The notes beneath the pieces are model-generated. The model ran no database searches. It had not been told where the DNA came from and saw only the letters and a program-made list of their open reading frames with translations. Below, one piece after another: positions 42,679 through 51,610 of a stretch of DNA of 64,000 nt. Every line of letters begins with the position of its first letter. The stretch's first letter is position 1. Source of the stretch: UBA3775 sp051877895 (GTDB taxonomy: Bacteria > Bacillota > Clostridia > Lachnospirales > Lachnospiraceae); NCBI GenBank assembly GCA_051877895.1, contig JBJEJI010000070.1, positions 1-64,000 on the forward strand, in the 5' to 3' direction. The position numbers were made by a program, and so were the translations under genes.

Positions 42679-45039
42679 TTACTTCTCAATTCCGTATTTT
42701 AATCCTCTTGTTCCGGTTGCAATAAAATATCTTCCGAATACTTTCTTATCGGCATCAATACTTTTAATTTCTCCGAACATCTGATTTTCGTTGTTAATCT
42801 TTTCCCAAGTTTTTCCGTAATCAAAGCTGCGATAGAAACCGAATATTTTTTTGATGACAGCACACACATAAAGTGCTTTGTCATTATTGATATATTCTTC
42901 AGTGTCCGGAAGGATACCAAGTCCCACACAGTAAACAGCATCATCACCACTGCTTAATTTTTCTGCAAAGAATTTATCACACTTGGAGCAGTAACTGATT
43001 TTCCATAAACCGTCTACATTCATGGCAAACATAAATTCACCGGACTTTCCTGCAATGCCACGGATTTCAACAATACACTGGGCATCAATGCCGCTTAAAT
43101 CCTGTACCGGCATGTTGTCAGGACGTTGTTTCTCATGGAAGGTGGCACCGCTGTCTGTGCTGACATACAGCCTTGCTTTTTCGCCAAAGCCGTAGACAAT
43201 GTGGTTATTCACTCTGTCGTAGAAAGGCTTTAAACAACCGGAGGCGGGATTTCCGTTAAGGTCGTAAACCTTTGCGTGCTTCCAGCTTTCTCCTTTGTCG
43301 TCGGAATATACTACGCAGTCGGAAGGAAGCAGAATCCCGTCAGCAACAGACCAGACAAGTTTTTCTCCGTCCGGGGAAATTGCAATCCAGCCGGAGTTAT
43401 TATTTGGTCTTGAAATTGCATCTAACAGTTTGTCAAGTTTTTCAGATAAGCCGTAAGGCATGCCACAGTGCTTCAGGGTTTTCCCTGCATCATTACTGTA
43501 TACAACACCACCGCAGGTTTTTCCTGTCCAGTTTCCTCTTGGTGTTGCAACGAAGACATCAGGAATTTCATCCGGATAATCTGCATTGATTGAAGTAATA
43601 TATCGGTCACCTTTTTCATCAGCAAATGAATTCTCACAAGGAGTATCTGTGTCAGTAAATACAAAGCCACCCAGGTCACCAACGATATCAAGTGCAACAA
43701 TGCTGCCCTTTATAGGTGCATATACATTTAAGTGTACGGTTTCTTCGATTCCGTTACAGTGATCACACCAGGACAGATTATCTGACTGCAGGTTAGTGGA
43801 ACCAAAAACACCTGTACCTGTATTAAAGAATGCCATGTTGGCATCGAATGGGTTAATTTTTATATCTGTCAGCCAGTGAATCAGAGATGCACCGCCGTTA
43901 TATTCGGGCTTCATGTATGGAGCATTAAAGTGCATATTTCCGATTTCAAGACCTTTGAGTATTACCTTCCATGTTATTCCGTAGTCATGTGAAACCAGCA
44001 CCATGTCTGTGGAAGGATGACAAATGGTAGATGTGAGCAGATAACCCGGAATCTGAGGAGTAGAGCATATTCCACCGAAACCGAAAGGAACAAATTCCGG
44101 GTTGATTCCGTGTTCAGGAACTGAAGGAGTGATATCTTCCATTTCCCCCAGAGTTCCGTCCTCGTTGTAAGCAAAGCGGATGATGCGCCCTTCCGTAACA
44201 TTTCCGCAGTCACTGCTGTAGCCCTGTTCAACCATATATGCGTATGGACCTGTCTGATTCATGGTGATATAAAGATATTTGCCGTCAAAATCGTATCTGT
44301 GGCCTACATATCCAACCCATTTGGCATTATTTTTTTCTCCCGGTTCGGGTTGTTCCAGTTCGGTAAAAGTTTTTCCTCCGTCGTAAGAAACAAACAGACT
44401 GTGACCTCTGGTGGTATCATTTATTTTGTTGGAAGTGCCGCTGGAAGCCACAACCAAAGTGTCATGTTCAGGAGCCTTCCAAACGAATGATAAATGTTTT
44501 TCAGGATTTTTTGTGCTGTCCGCAAACACAGGGATAGTTTCCCAGCTCTGTCCCTGATTTCTGGAACAAAGAAGTCCCGCTTCCTGGGAAGCAAAGTAAA
44601 TCACCCCGGAGTCTGCCGGATCTACAATCAGACGGTAGCCTGTTCCACGTCCCGGATTGTTTCCGTGAACATGGCATGGAAGCTCGCTTACCGTAAAGGT
44701 TTTTCCATAATCATGGGAAACTGAAAAATAACCGTTTGGAAATTTTCCCAGTGTTTCGCGACCAATACCGCTTACAACATAAAGAGTCTCAGGACTGTTA
44801 TTATCAAGGGCGATTGCAAGCGGAAAGGTTTCACTTCTGTCAAAGTGGGTTACATGTTCAACCAGGGAAATCCAGTTGTCATTTTCAAAATCGTAACGGT
44901 AGCAGCCACCAATGTCTGTACGGCAATACAAAATGCCCGGTACCTTTGGGTGGAAGGAAAATCCGGTCACATAACCGCCGCCCGGAATAGGCATATTACC
45001 GTATTTATAAGGAATATTTTTAATAGTGTTTTCGTTCAT
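42679..45039 (-). CDS. GH74 family xyloglucanase-like protein, no signal peptide
   Basis: A 786-residue double beta-propeller glycoside hydrolase of the GH74 type, which cuts xyloglucan or its oligosaccharides. The N terminus G-G-G-Y-V-T-G-F-S-F-H-P-K…Y-C-R-T-D-I-G-G-C-Y-R is diagnostic and carries the first catalytic Asp (D42). The second (D455) lies in V-G-D-L-G-G. Repeated S-x-D-x-G-x-x-W/F Asp-box-like segments mark propeller blades. There is no signal peptide, linker or binding module, so the enzyme should act inside the cell on imported oligosaccharides. GGAGGAG precedes ATG 45039. No transporter or other xyloglucan genes are adjacent. Confidence 0.88.
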   Translation of the reverse strand: MNENTIKNIPYKYGNMPIPGGGYVTGFSFHPKVPGILYCRTDIGGCYRYDFENDNWISLVEHVTHFDRSETFPLAIALDNNSPETLYVVSGIGRETLGKFPNGYFSVSHDYGKTFTVSELPCHVHGNNPGRGTGYRLIVDPADSGVIYFASQEAGLLCSRNQGQSWETIPVFADSTKNPEKHLSFVWKAPEHDTLVVASSGTSNKINDTTRGHSLFVSYDGGKTFTELEQPEPGEKNNAKWVGYVGHRYDFDGKYLYITMNQTGPYAYMVEQGYSSDCGNVTEGRIIRFAYNEDGTLGEMEDITPSVPEHGINPEFVPFGFGGICSTPQIPGYLLTSTICHPSTDMVLVSHDYGITWKVILKGLEIGNMHFNAPYMKPEYNGGASLIHWLTDIKINPFDANMAFFNTGTGVFGSTNLQSDNLSWCDHCNGIEETVHLNVYAPIKGSIVALDIVGDLGGFVFTDTDTPCENSFADEKGDRYITSINADYPDEIPDVFVATPRGNWTGKTCGGVVYSNDAGKTLKHCGMPYGLSEKLDKLLDAISRPNNNSGWIAISPDGEKLVWSVADGILLPSDCVVYSDDKGESWKHAKVYDLNGNPASGCLKPFYDRVNNHIVYGFGEKARLYVSTDSGATFHEKQRPDNMPVQDLSGIDAQCIVEIRGIAGKSGEFMFAMNVDGLWKISYCSKCDKFFAEKLSSGDDAVYCVGLGILPDTEEYINNDKALYVCAVIKKIFGFYRSFDYGKTWEKINNENQMFGEIKSIDADKKVFGRYFIATGTRGLKYGIEK

Positions 45040-45227
45040 AAAACTCCTCCGAAAGCATAGTAGACTTTTATATTATATTCATTATAATAATTTTTTTTGT
45101 TATTAATATACCATTAAAAGAGTGTAAATGCCATACTTATTTCCATTGATTTACGGATAAACTCTGTATGAAGAAGTAAAACAGTTAAAAATCCCGTCAA
45201 TTTTCTCTCCCCTTTTAGTGGTTTGTG
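45040..45227. other. A+T-rich gap between divergent GH74 and tatD genes
   Basis: Next to the GH74 start the sequence is almost pure A/T with TATAAT-like boxes on the minus strand (around 45085-45091), which probably include its promoter. No inverted repeat or gene is seen between 45110 and 45220. Confidence 0.4.
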
Positions 45228-45236
45228 TGATACAAT
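45228..45236 (+). promoter_or_regulatory. Extended -10 promoter of the tatD-ksgA operon
   Basis: TG-A-TACAAT (45228-45236) is an extended -10 element; no good -35 is present at 17 bp. Transcription should begin near 45242, immediately before the leader structure. Confidence 0.5.
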
Positions 45237-45248
45237 AAATTAGACTGG

Positions 45249-45293
45249 TGTAAATCTGTGTCAGGTCTATCAGACCCACATTAGTTATTTACA
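45249..45293 (+). ncRNA. Structured leader RNA candidate before tatD
   Basis: A nested stem: TGTAAAT (45249-45255) with ATTTACA (45287-45293), TGTG (45257-45260) with CACA (45277-45280), GGTC (45264-45267) with GACC (45273-45276), loop TATCA. It lies at the presumed 5' end of the transcript. It does not match a leader I know. It may stabilise the mRNA or be regulatory. Confidence 0.4.
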
Positions 45294-45356
45294 GAGATTA
45301 AAAAACGTCACACTAACCGAGGCAATACTGTTGTGTGTTTGGAAAAGATTAGGAAT

Positions 45357-46166
45357 ATGAAAGAGATACTAAAAATTTTTGATACCCATGCACATTATGA
45401 TGATGAGAGCTTTAATGAAGACAGAGAAGAACTGCTTGAACAGATAAAAGTGGCAGGAGTTCAGAAAGTTGTAAACATTGGATGCAACATGAAAAGCAGC
45501 AGGGAAACAGTTGCACTTATCCAAAACAGAGAGGGTTTTTATGGCTCTGTTGGAATACATCCCTCCGATGCGGAGGAGTATTGCGAGGCAGCAGTACAGG
45601 AACTTGAAACTCTGGCAGAAAACCGTCGCATAGTTGCAATCGGTGAAATAGGCCTCGATTATTATTGGAACGATTTCCCTAAAGAGGTTCAGAAGGAAGC
45701 TTTCCTGGGACAGCTTGAACTGGCACGAAAACTTGATATGCCGGTTGTTATCCACAGCAGAGAGGCGGCAGCGGATACATTTCAAATCATGAAAGAACAT
45801 GCTGAGAAGCTTCGTGATGAGGGGAAAGAAGTAAAAGGTGTTATTCACTGTTACAGCGGCAGTTATGAAATGGCAGAGGAATATATAAAGCTGGGTTATT
45901 ATCTGGGAATTGGTGGTGTTATTACTTACAAAAACGCCAGAAAGCTGGTGGAAGTAGTTGAGGCGGTTCCGCTTGAATGGCTGGTTACCGAAACAGATTG
46001 TCCTTATCTGACACCGGTACCAAACAGAGGAAAACGAAACGATTCCTCAAATATCAGCTATGTAATAGAAAAAATCAGTGAAATTAAAGGAATAAATATT
46101 GAACAGGCGTCCGCGCAGTTGTGGGAAAATGCCCATAGGCTGTATGGTCTGCCTTTGAACAAATAA
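45357..46166 (+). CDS. tatD: TatD family metal-dependent hydrolase/DNase
   Basis: A 269-residue TIM-barrel hydrolase. Metal ligands are in D-T-H-A-H-Y-D-D (first His pair), G-E-I-G-L-D-Y-Y (Glu), H-S-R-E-A, H-C-Y-S-G and T-E-T-D-C-P-Y-L (Asp). TatD proteins act as 3'-5' exonucleases or repair deoxyribonucleases. ATG 45357 is chosen by family alignment, with a weak AGGA site; a GTG 24 bp upstream is possible. It is followed by ksgA after 10 bp, a conserved Firmicute pair. Confidence 0.93.
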   Translation: MKEILKIFDTHAHYDDESFNEDREELLEQIKVAGVQKVVNIGCNMKSSRETVALIQNREGFYGSVGIHPSDAEEYCEAAVQELETLAENRRIVAIGEIGLDYYWNDFPKEVQKEAFLGQLELARKLDMPVVIHSREAAADTFQIMKEHAEKLRDEGKEVKGVIHCYSGSYEMAEEYIKLGYYLGIGGVITYKNARKLVEVVEAVPLEWLVTETDCPYLTPVPNRGKRNDSSNISYVIEKISEIKGINIEQASAQLWENAHRLYGLPLNK

Positions 46167-46176
46167 GGAGAATTTT

Positions 46177-47040
46177 GTGGCAAATCTGGGAAACCCAAAG
46201 GATACAATTGCGATACTTAACAAGTACAATTTTAATTTTCAAAAGAAGTTCGGGCAGAACTTTCTCATAGACACTCATGTGTTGAATAAAATCGTTCAGG
46301 CGGCAGAGATAACAAAAGAAGATACAGTTCTGGAAATAGGACCGGGCATCGGAACCCTTACCCAGTATCTTTGCGAAAATGCAAGACACTGTATTGCGGT
46401 AGAGATTGATAAAAATCTGATTCCGATTCTTAAAAATGACACACTTGCTGCTTATGACAATGTAACTATTGTGAATGATGACATATTAAACGTGGATATA
46501 GAAGCATTGATTCGTTCCGTGGGAGCAGAAAGTGTTAAGGTTGTTGCAAATCTTCCGTACTACATTACAACCCCGATTATTATGGGTCTCCTTGAGAAGA
46601 ATGCTCCGGTATCCAGCATCACGGTTATGGTTCAGAAGGAGGTTGCACTGAGAATGCAGGCAGAGCCGGGGAGTAAGGATTATGGGGCTTTAAGTCTTGC
46701 TGTTTCCTATTATACCGAACCCTATATTGCTGCAAATGTGCCTCCTAACTGTTTTATTCCAAGACCCAATGTGGGTAGTGCGGTTATAAGACTTAAGCTT
46801 CATGATGAAAAGCCGGTAAATCCTAAGGATGAAAAACTGATGTTTAAAATAATCAGAGCCTCATTTAACCAGAGAAGAAAAACTTTGGTAAACGGACTGA
46901 AAAATTCTCAGGAGTTAAATATAACAAGAGAAGAGGCAGAAGCAGCATTAATCAGAATGGGTCTGGATGTAAATGTGCGTGGTGAAACCTTGTCACTGGC
47001 TGACTTTGCCGGATTGTCGGATGAATTAATTCAGCAGTAA
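46177..47040 (+). CDS. rsmA: 16S rRNA dimethyladenosine transferase (KsgA/RsmA)
   Basis: A 287-residue methyltransferase that dimethylates two adjacent adenines in the helix 45 loop of 16S rRNA during 30S assembly. It has F-G-Q-N-F-L-I-D, SAM motif I L-E-I-G-P-G-I-G-T-L-T and the catalytic N-L-P-Y-Y-I. The start is GTG 46177, placed after AAGGAG. It lies 10 bp after tatD. Confidence 0.96.
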   Translation: MANLGNPKDTIAILNKYNFNFQKKFGQNFLIDTHVLNKIVQAAEITKEDTVLEIGPGIGTLTQYLCENARHCIAVEIDKNLIPILKNDTLAAYDNVTIVNDDILNVDIEALIRSVGAESVKVVANLPYYITTPIIMGLLEKNAPVSSITVMVQKEVALRMQAEPGSKDYGALSLAVSYYTEPYIAANVPPNCFIPRPNVGSAVIRLKLHDEKPVNPKDEKLMFKIIRASFNQRRKTLVNGLKNSQELNITREEAEAALIRMGLDVNVRGETLSLADFAGLSDELIQQ

Positions 47041-47089
47041 TAGTAAGCAGTGCAACGGTGAATTTGTGTAAATGAAGCAGGAAAAAAAT

Positions 47090-47848
47090 ATGCAATTTTA
47101 TGTATATAAAAAATTAATGCCGGGATGCTTTGCAGAGCTAAGTGAATTTGTGGGAGAGGATGAACGATTTTTGCTCCGGAATCCGGGACGGGCATATATC
47201 GGGAATGTGCCTGCACATTTTCTGGTAAGACATCAGAACAGAATATGTGCATATGCTGAGGCTGTCTGCATTGATTCGGATGGCTGCCTTAATGTAGAGA
47301 TATTGTTTCATGCCGGTTCTTATGCGGCGGAAGCAACACATAAACTTATTGATGGAATAAAGAATGTTGCTGCAGAGTATGACCTTCGTGTCAGAGTTTC
47401 ATCTTCAGACAGTCAGGATGCACCGCTCTTAAAAGAAGGATTTTATGTTGAAAAAGCGGATTATCTTTTGGCGTTAAATAAAAAGTTCGGTATGCCTGAA
47501 GATATAATGGAAAAAAGATGTCAGAAACCTGAAACCGAATTTGATTTTTTCATTACGGAGGATTCGGAAGGCGTGAAACAGTGTTCTGTTTTTCGTAAAA
47601 TTGACAGGGTTGTAATTAGTTCCTGTCAGGTGTGTGAATATTCTTCATCAGTTTGTATTGCAGACGTTTTTACGCCGGAAGAATACAGGAGGAAGGGTTT
47701 TGCTTCAATGCTTCTTTTAAATGTAATCAGAAAATTTGATGATAAAGACATTTTACTGCATGTGACCGGAGAAAACGAAGCAGCACTTACATTGTATTAC
47801 AGTCTGGGTTTTGAAATAAAAGAAAGTATGTATACCTATATTTCCTAA
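47090..47848 (+). CDS. GNAT family N-acetyltransferase
   Basis: A 252-residue protein. The C-terminal GNAT domain has a V-C-I-A-D-V-F-T-P-E-E-Y-R strand followed by the acetyl-CoA loop R-R-K-G-F-A-S and the N-E-A-A-L-T-L-Y-Y-S-L-G-F motif B. The N-terminal half (1-130) may be a second, degenerate GNAT fold. The substrate is unknown. ATG 47090 has AGGA seven bases upstream; ATG 47072 is an alternative without a good site. Confidence 0.75.
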   Translation: MQFYVYKKLMPGCFAELSEFVGEDERFLLRNPGRAYIGNVPAHFLVRHQNRICAYAEAVCIDSDGCLNVEILFHAGSYAAEATHKLIDGIKNVAAEYDLRVRVSSSDSQDAPLLKEGFYVEKADYLLALNKKFGMPEDIMEKRCQKPETEFDFFITEDSEGVKQCSVFRKIDRVVISSCQVCEYSSSVCIADVFTPEEYRRKGFASMLLLNVIRKFDDKDILLHVTGENEAALTLYYSLGFEIKESMYTYIS

Positions 47849-47896
47849 TAATGCGAAAAAATTTTGAATTTATTGTAATTTAACGGGGAATAGGTT

Positions 47897-48439
47897 ATGA
47901 TGAATGAATACAGGAGAGATATAAACAATATGAACGAACAAACAAAGAAAAAACTGTGGCCTGTCTGGATTGTTTTGGGAGCATTGCCCGGCGTTGTTGT
48001 GTGGTTGTTCCTGATCCGCATTGGTATTGCAGGAGAATTCGCAGGATTGCTTGCCGGCTTTGGTGCCATTGCATTTTACAGATGGTCAGGAGCGGAACTT
48101 AAAACTTCAAGACTTCTTGCGGGTTCGGCTATTCTTATAATCATTGCACTGCTTGTTAATCAGATAGGATACTCGCTGGATGTATATATAAAATTTGCAG
48201 AAAACTGGTATGGGGCTGCAGGAGAGAAATTCTCTTTTTGGGATGCCTTCGTAACCGTATTTAACAGTTTTCTTGTAAAAAACAGTGAAGGAATGAGGAA
48301 GTTTTATATTGAAGCCGGTGTACAGGGAATACTTTGCACCCTTCTTATGTGGATAGCATTGTTTATCTATTACAGGAAAATGGATGAACTGGATGAGGGG
48401 GACAAATCATTTGAACAGGATAAGCCGGATGAACGGTAA
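47897..48439 (+). CDS. Unrecognised multi-pass membrane protein
   Basis: A 180-residue protein with about four transmembrane helices (starting near residues 22, 43, 64 and 138) and a charged C-terminal tail rich in Asp, Glu and Lys. Start choice is uncertain: ATG 47897 has a weak AATAGG site, ATG 47930 has AGGAGAG but at 11 bases. No family recognised. It lies 20 bp before the AI-2E-type transporter gene and is likely cotranscribed. Confidence 0.6.
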   Translation: MMNEYRRDINNMNEQTKKKLWPVWIVLGALPGVVVWLFLIRIGIAGEFAGLLAGFGAIAFYRWSGAELKTSRLLAGSAILIIIALLVNQIGYSLDVYIKFAENWYGAAGEKFSFWDAFVTVFNSFLVKNSEGMRKFYIEAGVQGILCTLLMWIALFIYYRKMDELDEGDKSFEQDKPDER

Positions 48440-48459
48440 AATGGCTTCAGGGAGGATTT

Positions 48460-49845
48460 ATGAATAAACAGGATAATTTTATTCCGCCGGAAGAAGAAAA
48501 ATTAGGACGTAAATTTAAGGATAATTTTGCCAAGTATGGGGAAATAGGAGTGGTTTGTTTCTGTGTTGTTGCGGCATGTCTTTTGTTTTACTATCTGCTG
48601 TTTAAGTTTGCAGTGGTAAAAAAGGGAATCGGAATAATTATTTCCGTTATTTCTCCGATTATCGTAGGATTTGTTTTTGCCTATATTTTAAATCCTATTG
48701 TAATGTTTCTGGAAGAATATTTTATGAAAATATACCAGAAGCATAAGCAGGCTGTTGCACGTTCGGGAAGAAAAAAAACGAAGCAGTCGCAAAAGCCTAA
48801 GAAGATTAAACCGGAAAGTGATGATAATTCTGTCTGCACCAATCAGAACCCTATGCTTGTAAACGGAAGAAAGGTTGCAAGGAGAATTTCCATACTGATA
48901 ACTGTTGTTGTGGTGGTTACGCTTGTAGGACTTCTTGCCACGGCAGTAATTCCGGCATTTGCCCGTAGTGTATCTTCCCTTGCGGAAAAACTGCCATACT
49001 ACTACACAACAGTAAGTGAAGCAGTTATTAGTTTTGTTAATAAGCATGAATGGATATCCAGGCAGCTGCCTGATGTTAATAAGATACTTGAAAGCTTTAA
49101 TATCTTTGAGATTTTAAGTAATTATATTAATTCACTTCTTTCCACTGCATATAACTGGGTTATTGTGGCTTTTAAAATTGTTTACAATGTTTTAATCGGT
49201 CTGATTATAGCAATCTACCTGCTGGGAGGAAAAGAGCGCTATATCGGACAGGCAAAGAAAATAACTTATGCCCTGATGAAACCGGAACATGCAAAAAGAT
49301 TTGTTCAGAATATGCACAATACAAATCTAATTTTTAAAAGCGCAATTCTGGGTAAGATTCTGGATTCCATTATAATCGGATGCCTTTGCTTTATAGGCAT
49401 GAGTATTCTGGGTATGTTTGGTCTGGAAGCGATAGGCAATAACAGGGTTTTGTTAAGTGTGGTTATCGGAGTAACCAATGTCATTCCTTTCTTTGGACCG
49501 TATATCGGCGGGATTCCAAGTGTATTTCTTGTATTTTGTGAAAATCCGGTACATGGTCTGGTGTTTGCCATTTTTGTTGTTGTACTCCAACAGTTTGACT
49601 GTAACTTCCTGGATCCGAGAGTTGTAGGCAACAGTGTGGGACTTTCACCACTGTACGTTCTGTCATTCTGTCTTATCGGAGGAGGTCTTTTCGGTATAGT
49701 CGGAATGCTGGTGGCAACGCCTACAGGAGCCGTTATTTACGGATTTACAAAATCCTGGATTGAAAGCCGTCTGGAAGCAAAAGAACTTCCGGTAAAAACT
49801 GCGGACTATGCAGAAAAGCCCGGAGCTAACAAGCAAAAAGCGTAG
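48460..49845 (+). CDS. AI-2E (PerM) family membrane transporter
   Basis: A 461-residue membrane protein of the AI-2E/PerM family. The first two helices (about 25-50 and 53-77) are followed by a long Lys-rich cytoplasmic insert (about 90-135), then helices near 145 and a long amphipathic region, and the conserved C-terminal block I-P-F-F-G-P-Y-I-G-G-I-P and D-P-R-V-V-G-N-S-V-G-L-S-P. Members export autoinducer-2 or sodium/protons, or have unknown cargo. The stop codon lies inside repeat copy 3. Confidence 0.85.
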   Translation: MNKQDNFIPPEEEKLGRKFKDNFAKYGEIGVVCFCVVAACLLFYYLLFKFAVVKKGIGIIISVISPIIVGFVFAYILNPIVMFLEEYFMKIYQKHKQAVARSGRKKTKQSQKPKKIKPESDDNSVCTNQNPMLVNGRKVARRISILITVVVVVTLVGLLATAVIPAFARSVSSLAEKLPYYYTTVSEAVISFVNKHEWISRQLPDVNKILESFNIFEILSNYINSLLSTAYNWVIVAFKIVYNVLIGLIIAIYLLGGKERYIGQAKKITYALMKPEHAKRFVQNMHNTNLIFKSAILGKILDSIIIGCLCFIGMSILGMFGLEAIGNNRVLLSVVIGVTNVIPFFGPYIGGIPSVFLVFCENPVHGLVFAIFVVVLQQFDCNFLDPRVVGNSVGLSPLYVLSFCLIGGGLFGIVGMLVATPTGAVIYGFTKSWIESRLEAKELPVKTADYAEKPGANKQKA

Positions 49846-49862
49846 CGTTTGCGAATTTTACA
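49838..49862 (+). repeat. 25-nt dispersed repeat, copy 3
   Basis: It begins AAGCGTAGCG and ends TTTTACA, sharing 21 of 25 positions with copy 1. It overlaps the last codons of the AI-2E-type gene, and its TAG supplies that gene's stop codon. Confidence 0.6.
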
Positions 49863-49947
49863 TAAAGCGAAAAAGTAATAATAAAGACAAAAGGGAATAA
49901 TCCGGACAAACCGGAATATATTGTACCAAGGACTGGAGGTACAGTAT

Positions 49948-50946
49948 ATGATTAATCGGAAAATACTTTATTTTTATGAATATGCAAGTGAAGTCAGAGG
50001 CAGATGCCTGGGGCATGCCAAAGTTATGGTATGCGGGCAGAAGCTGAAGCTTACACTTGCTTTTTCTTTGCCCAGGTGGGAAAAGATAAACTGTAAACTT
50101 TATTTTGCGGCAGAAAATAATGAAGGTGAAGTTGTGGTAACGGAATTGGGAGAAATCATGCCCTGTGATATTATGACTGTTTATCATTTAGATGTGCCGG
50201 AGGAAAGACTTGGCGGGATGTTATTTACTAAAATAATTCATATTTGTCTTTTCTTACGAAAAAATGAAGAACATTATCTTAAGGCGGTCAGCGGAATATT
50301 TGATATTACAAGTAAAAGTCTGGATTCGCTTCTGGATGTACAGAAAAAAAGAGAATATCAGGAAAAGAAGTGCCGGGAAAACAAGTGTGAGGAAACCGAA
50401 TATCAGGAAATAAAAGGTAAGGAAAACGAGTGTGAGGAAACTGAATTTAAGGAAAGAAAATGTCAGGAAGTCAAGTGTGAGGAAACTGAATTTAAGGAAA
50501 GAAAATGTCAGGAAAATAAGAGTCTTGAAAACGAATCTCAGGAAAGTGTATGTCAGAAAACAGAATATAAAAACACAGAGGTCCGTTCCATAAAAGAATT
50601 TGTTGGACAACTGATGGCAACCCGACCTGAATACAGACCATTCAGCTCAGGAAAAATATCCTATGCAGTAAGAATAGGAGTAGGGGATGTTATGAATCTT
50701 TCGATTCTGGAATCAGGACTAAAGGATAACAGCTTTCTGTTACATGGGTTTTACAGATATAAGCATATTCTGCTGGCAAGCAGCAGAATAAGAGGACAAA
50801 TAAATTTTTATATTCTTGTGCCGGGCGTAAAATCAGAAAGAGAACAAAGATTGGCAGACATGTATGGCTTCCATGATTTTATTTCTCTTGACGGACAGCC
50901 GGCAAAACCGGGAAGTTTTGGATATTATTCCTGGATGCTTTCCTGA
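49948..50946 (+). CDS. Unrecognised protein with 15-residue Cys/Lys/Glu tandem repeats
   Basis: A 332-residue protein without signal peptide. Residues 1-130 are a mixed alpha/beta domain. A highly charged section (about 133-215) is made of three 45-nt tandem repeats (50386-50520) encoding C-E-E-T-E-(F/Y)-x-E-(R/I)-K-x-x-E-x-(K/E), plus partial copies either side. Residues about 220-332 are a second domain ending G-Y-Y-S-W-M-L. The repeats may form a Cys-studded helical linker. ATG 49948 follows ACTGGAGGT. The 3' end overlaps the tadA 3' end by 22 bp. Function unknown; it looks lineage-specific. Confidence 0.7.
   Translation: MINRKILYFYEYASEVRGRCLGHAKVMVCGQKLKLTLAFSLPRWEKINCKLYFAAENNEGEVVVTELGEIMPCDIMTVYHLDVPEERLGGMLFTKIIHICLFLRKNEEHYLKAVSGIFDITSKSLDSLLDVQKKREYQEKKCRENKCEETEYQEIKGKENECEETEFKERKCQEVKCEETEFKERKCQENKSLENESQESVCQKTEYKNTEVRSIKEFVGQLMATRPEYRPFSSGKISYAVRIGVGDVMNLSILESGLKDNSFLLHGFYRYKHILLASSRIRGQINFYILVPGVKSEREQRLADMYGFHDFISLDGQPAKPGSFGYYSWMLS
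50386..50520 (+). repeat. Three 45-nt tandem repeats in coding sequence
   Basis: Units at 50386-50430, 50431-50475 and 50476-50520. The second and third are identical over their first 39 nt, the first is diverged. A partial unit precedes (about 50351-50385). The period keeps the reading frame. Confidence 0.85.
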
Positions 50947-51422
50947 GGCATTTCCTTTTTCCTATCTCTTAATTCTTTGAAAAAGGTGCTGAGGAGTTCG
51001 CTACATTCATCTGCAAGAATTCCTGATTCCGTTTCTACACGGTGATTGAAAACAGACATGTCGAGAAGATTCAGAAGCGAGCCTGCACAGCCTGCCTTGG
51101 GATTCATGGCACCGATATATACTTTATCAATGCGGGACTGGACCAGAGCACCTGCACACATCTGGCACGGTTCAAGGGTAACATACATACTACAACCCTC
51201 AAGTCTCCAGTCCCCTAATTTTTTACTGGCTTTTTTTATGGCAATCAGCTCTGCATGAGCAAGAGTGCAGCTGTCTGTACGTCTGCGATTATAGCCTGAA
51301 GAAATTACTTTGCCGTCTTTAACAATTACACAGCCGATAGGAACTTCCATAAGTGCATAGGCTTTTTTGGCTTCTTTCAGTGCTCTTCTCATAAACTTAT
51401 CATCATTAGTTTCTTTTTTCAT
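50925..51422 (-). CDS. tadA: tRNA-specific adenosine-34 deaminase
   Basis: A 165-residue zinc deaminase that converts A34 to inosine in tRNA-Arg. The catalytic H-A-E lies in T-L-A-H-A-E and the zinc cysteines in P-C-Q-M-C. E-V-P-I-G-C-V-I and M-N-P-K-A-G-C-A-G-S-L-L-N are TadA-specific. ATG 51422 is preferred to the in-frame TTG 51431; GAGGT lies upstream. It is convergent with the repeat protein gene, overlapping it by 22 bp. Confidence 0.94.
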   Translation of the reverse strand: MKKETNDDKFMRRALKEAKKAYALMEVPIGCVIVKDGKVISSGYNRRRTDSCTLAHAELIAIKKASKKLGDWRLEGCSMYVTLEPCQMCAGALVQSRIDKVYIGAMNPKAGCAGSLLNLLDMSVFNHRVETESGILADECSELLSTFFKELRDRKKEMPQESIQE

Positions 51423-51610
51423 AAATGTCAATACCTCAATTTGAAAAACCGATAATTTAATAAATTATATCATGAGCAGGATATTTTGCATAGTTTTATT
51501 ACATAATTTCTCGAAAAATTATGATTTTGTATTGAATTATTGCAATTTTAATAGTAAAATTTGACTGACACGTAATTGTGCTTACTTTTCGAGAGAGAAG
51601 GAGGGGACTA

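Noticed and set aside
42616..42700. Expected nrdG next to nrdD
   Set aside because: A strong terminator follows nrdD at once and the next gene is convergent, so nrdG is simply elsewhere; absence here is not evidence of loss.
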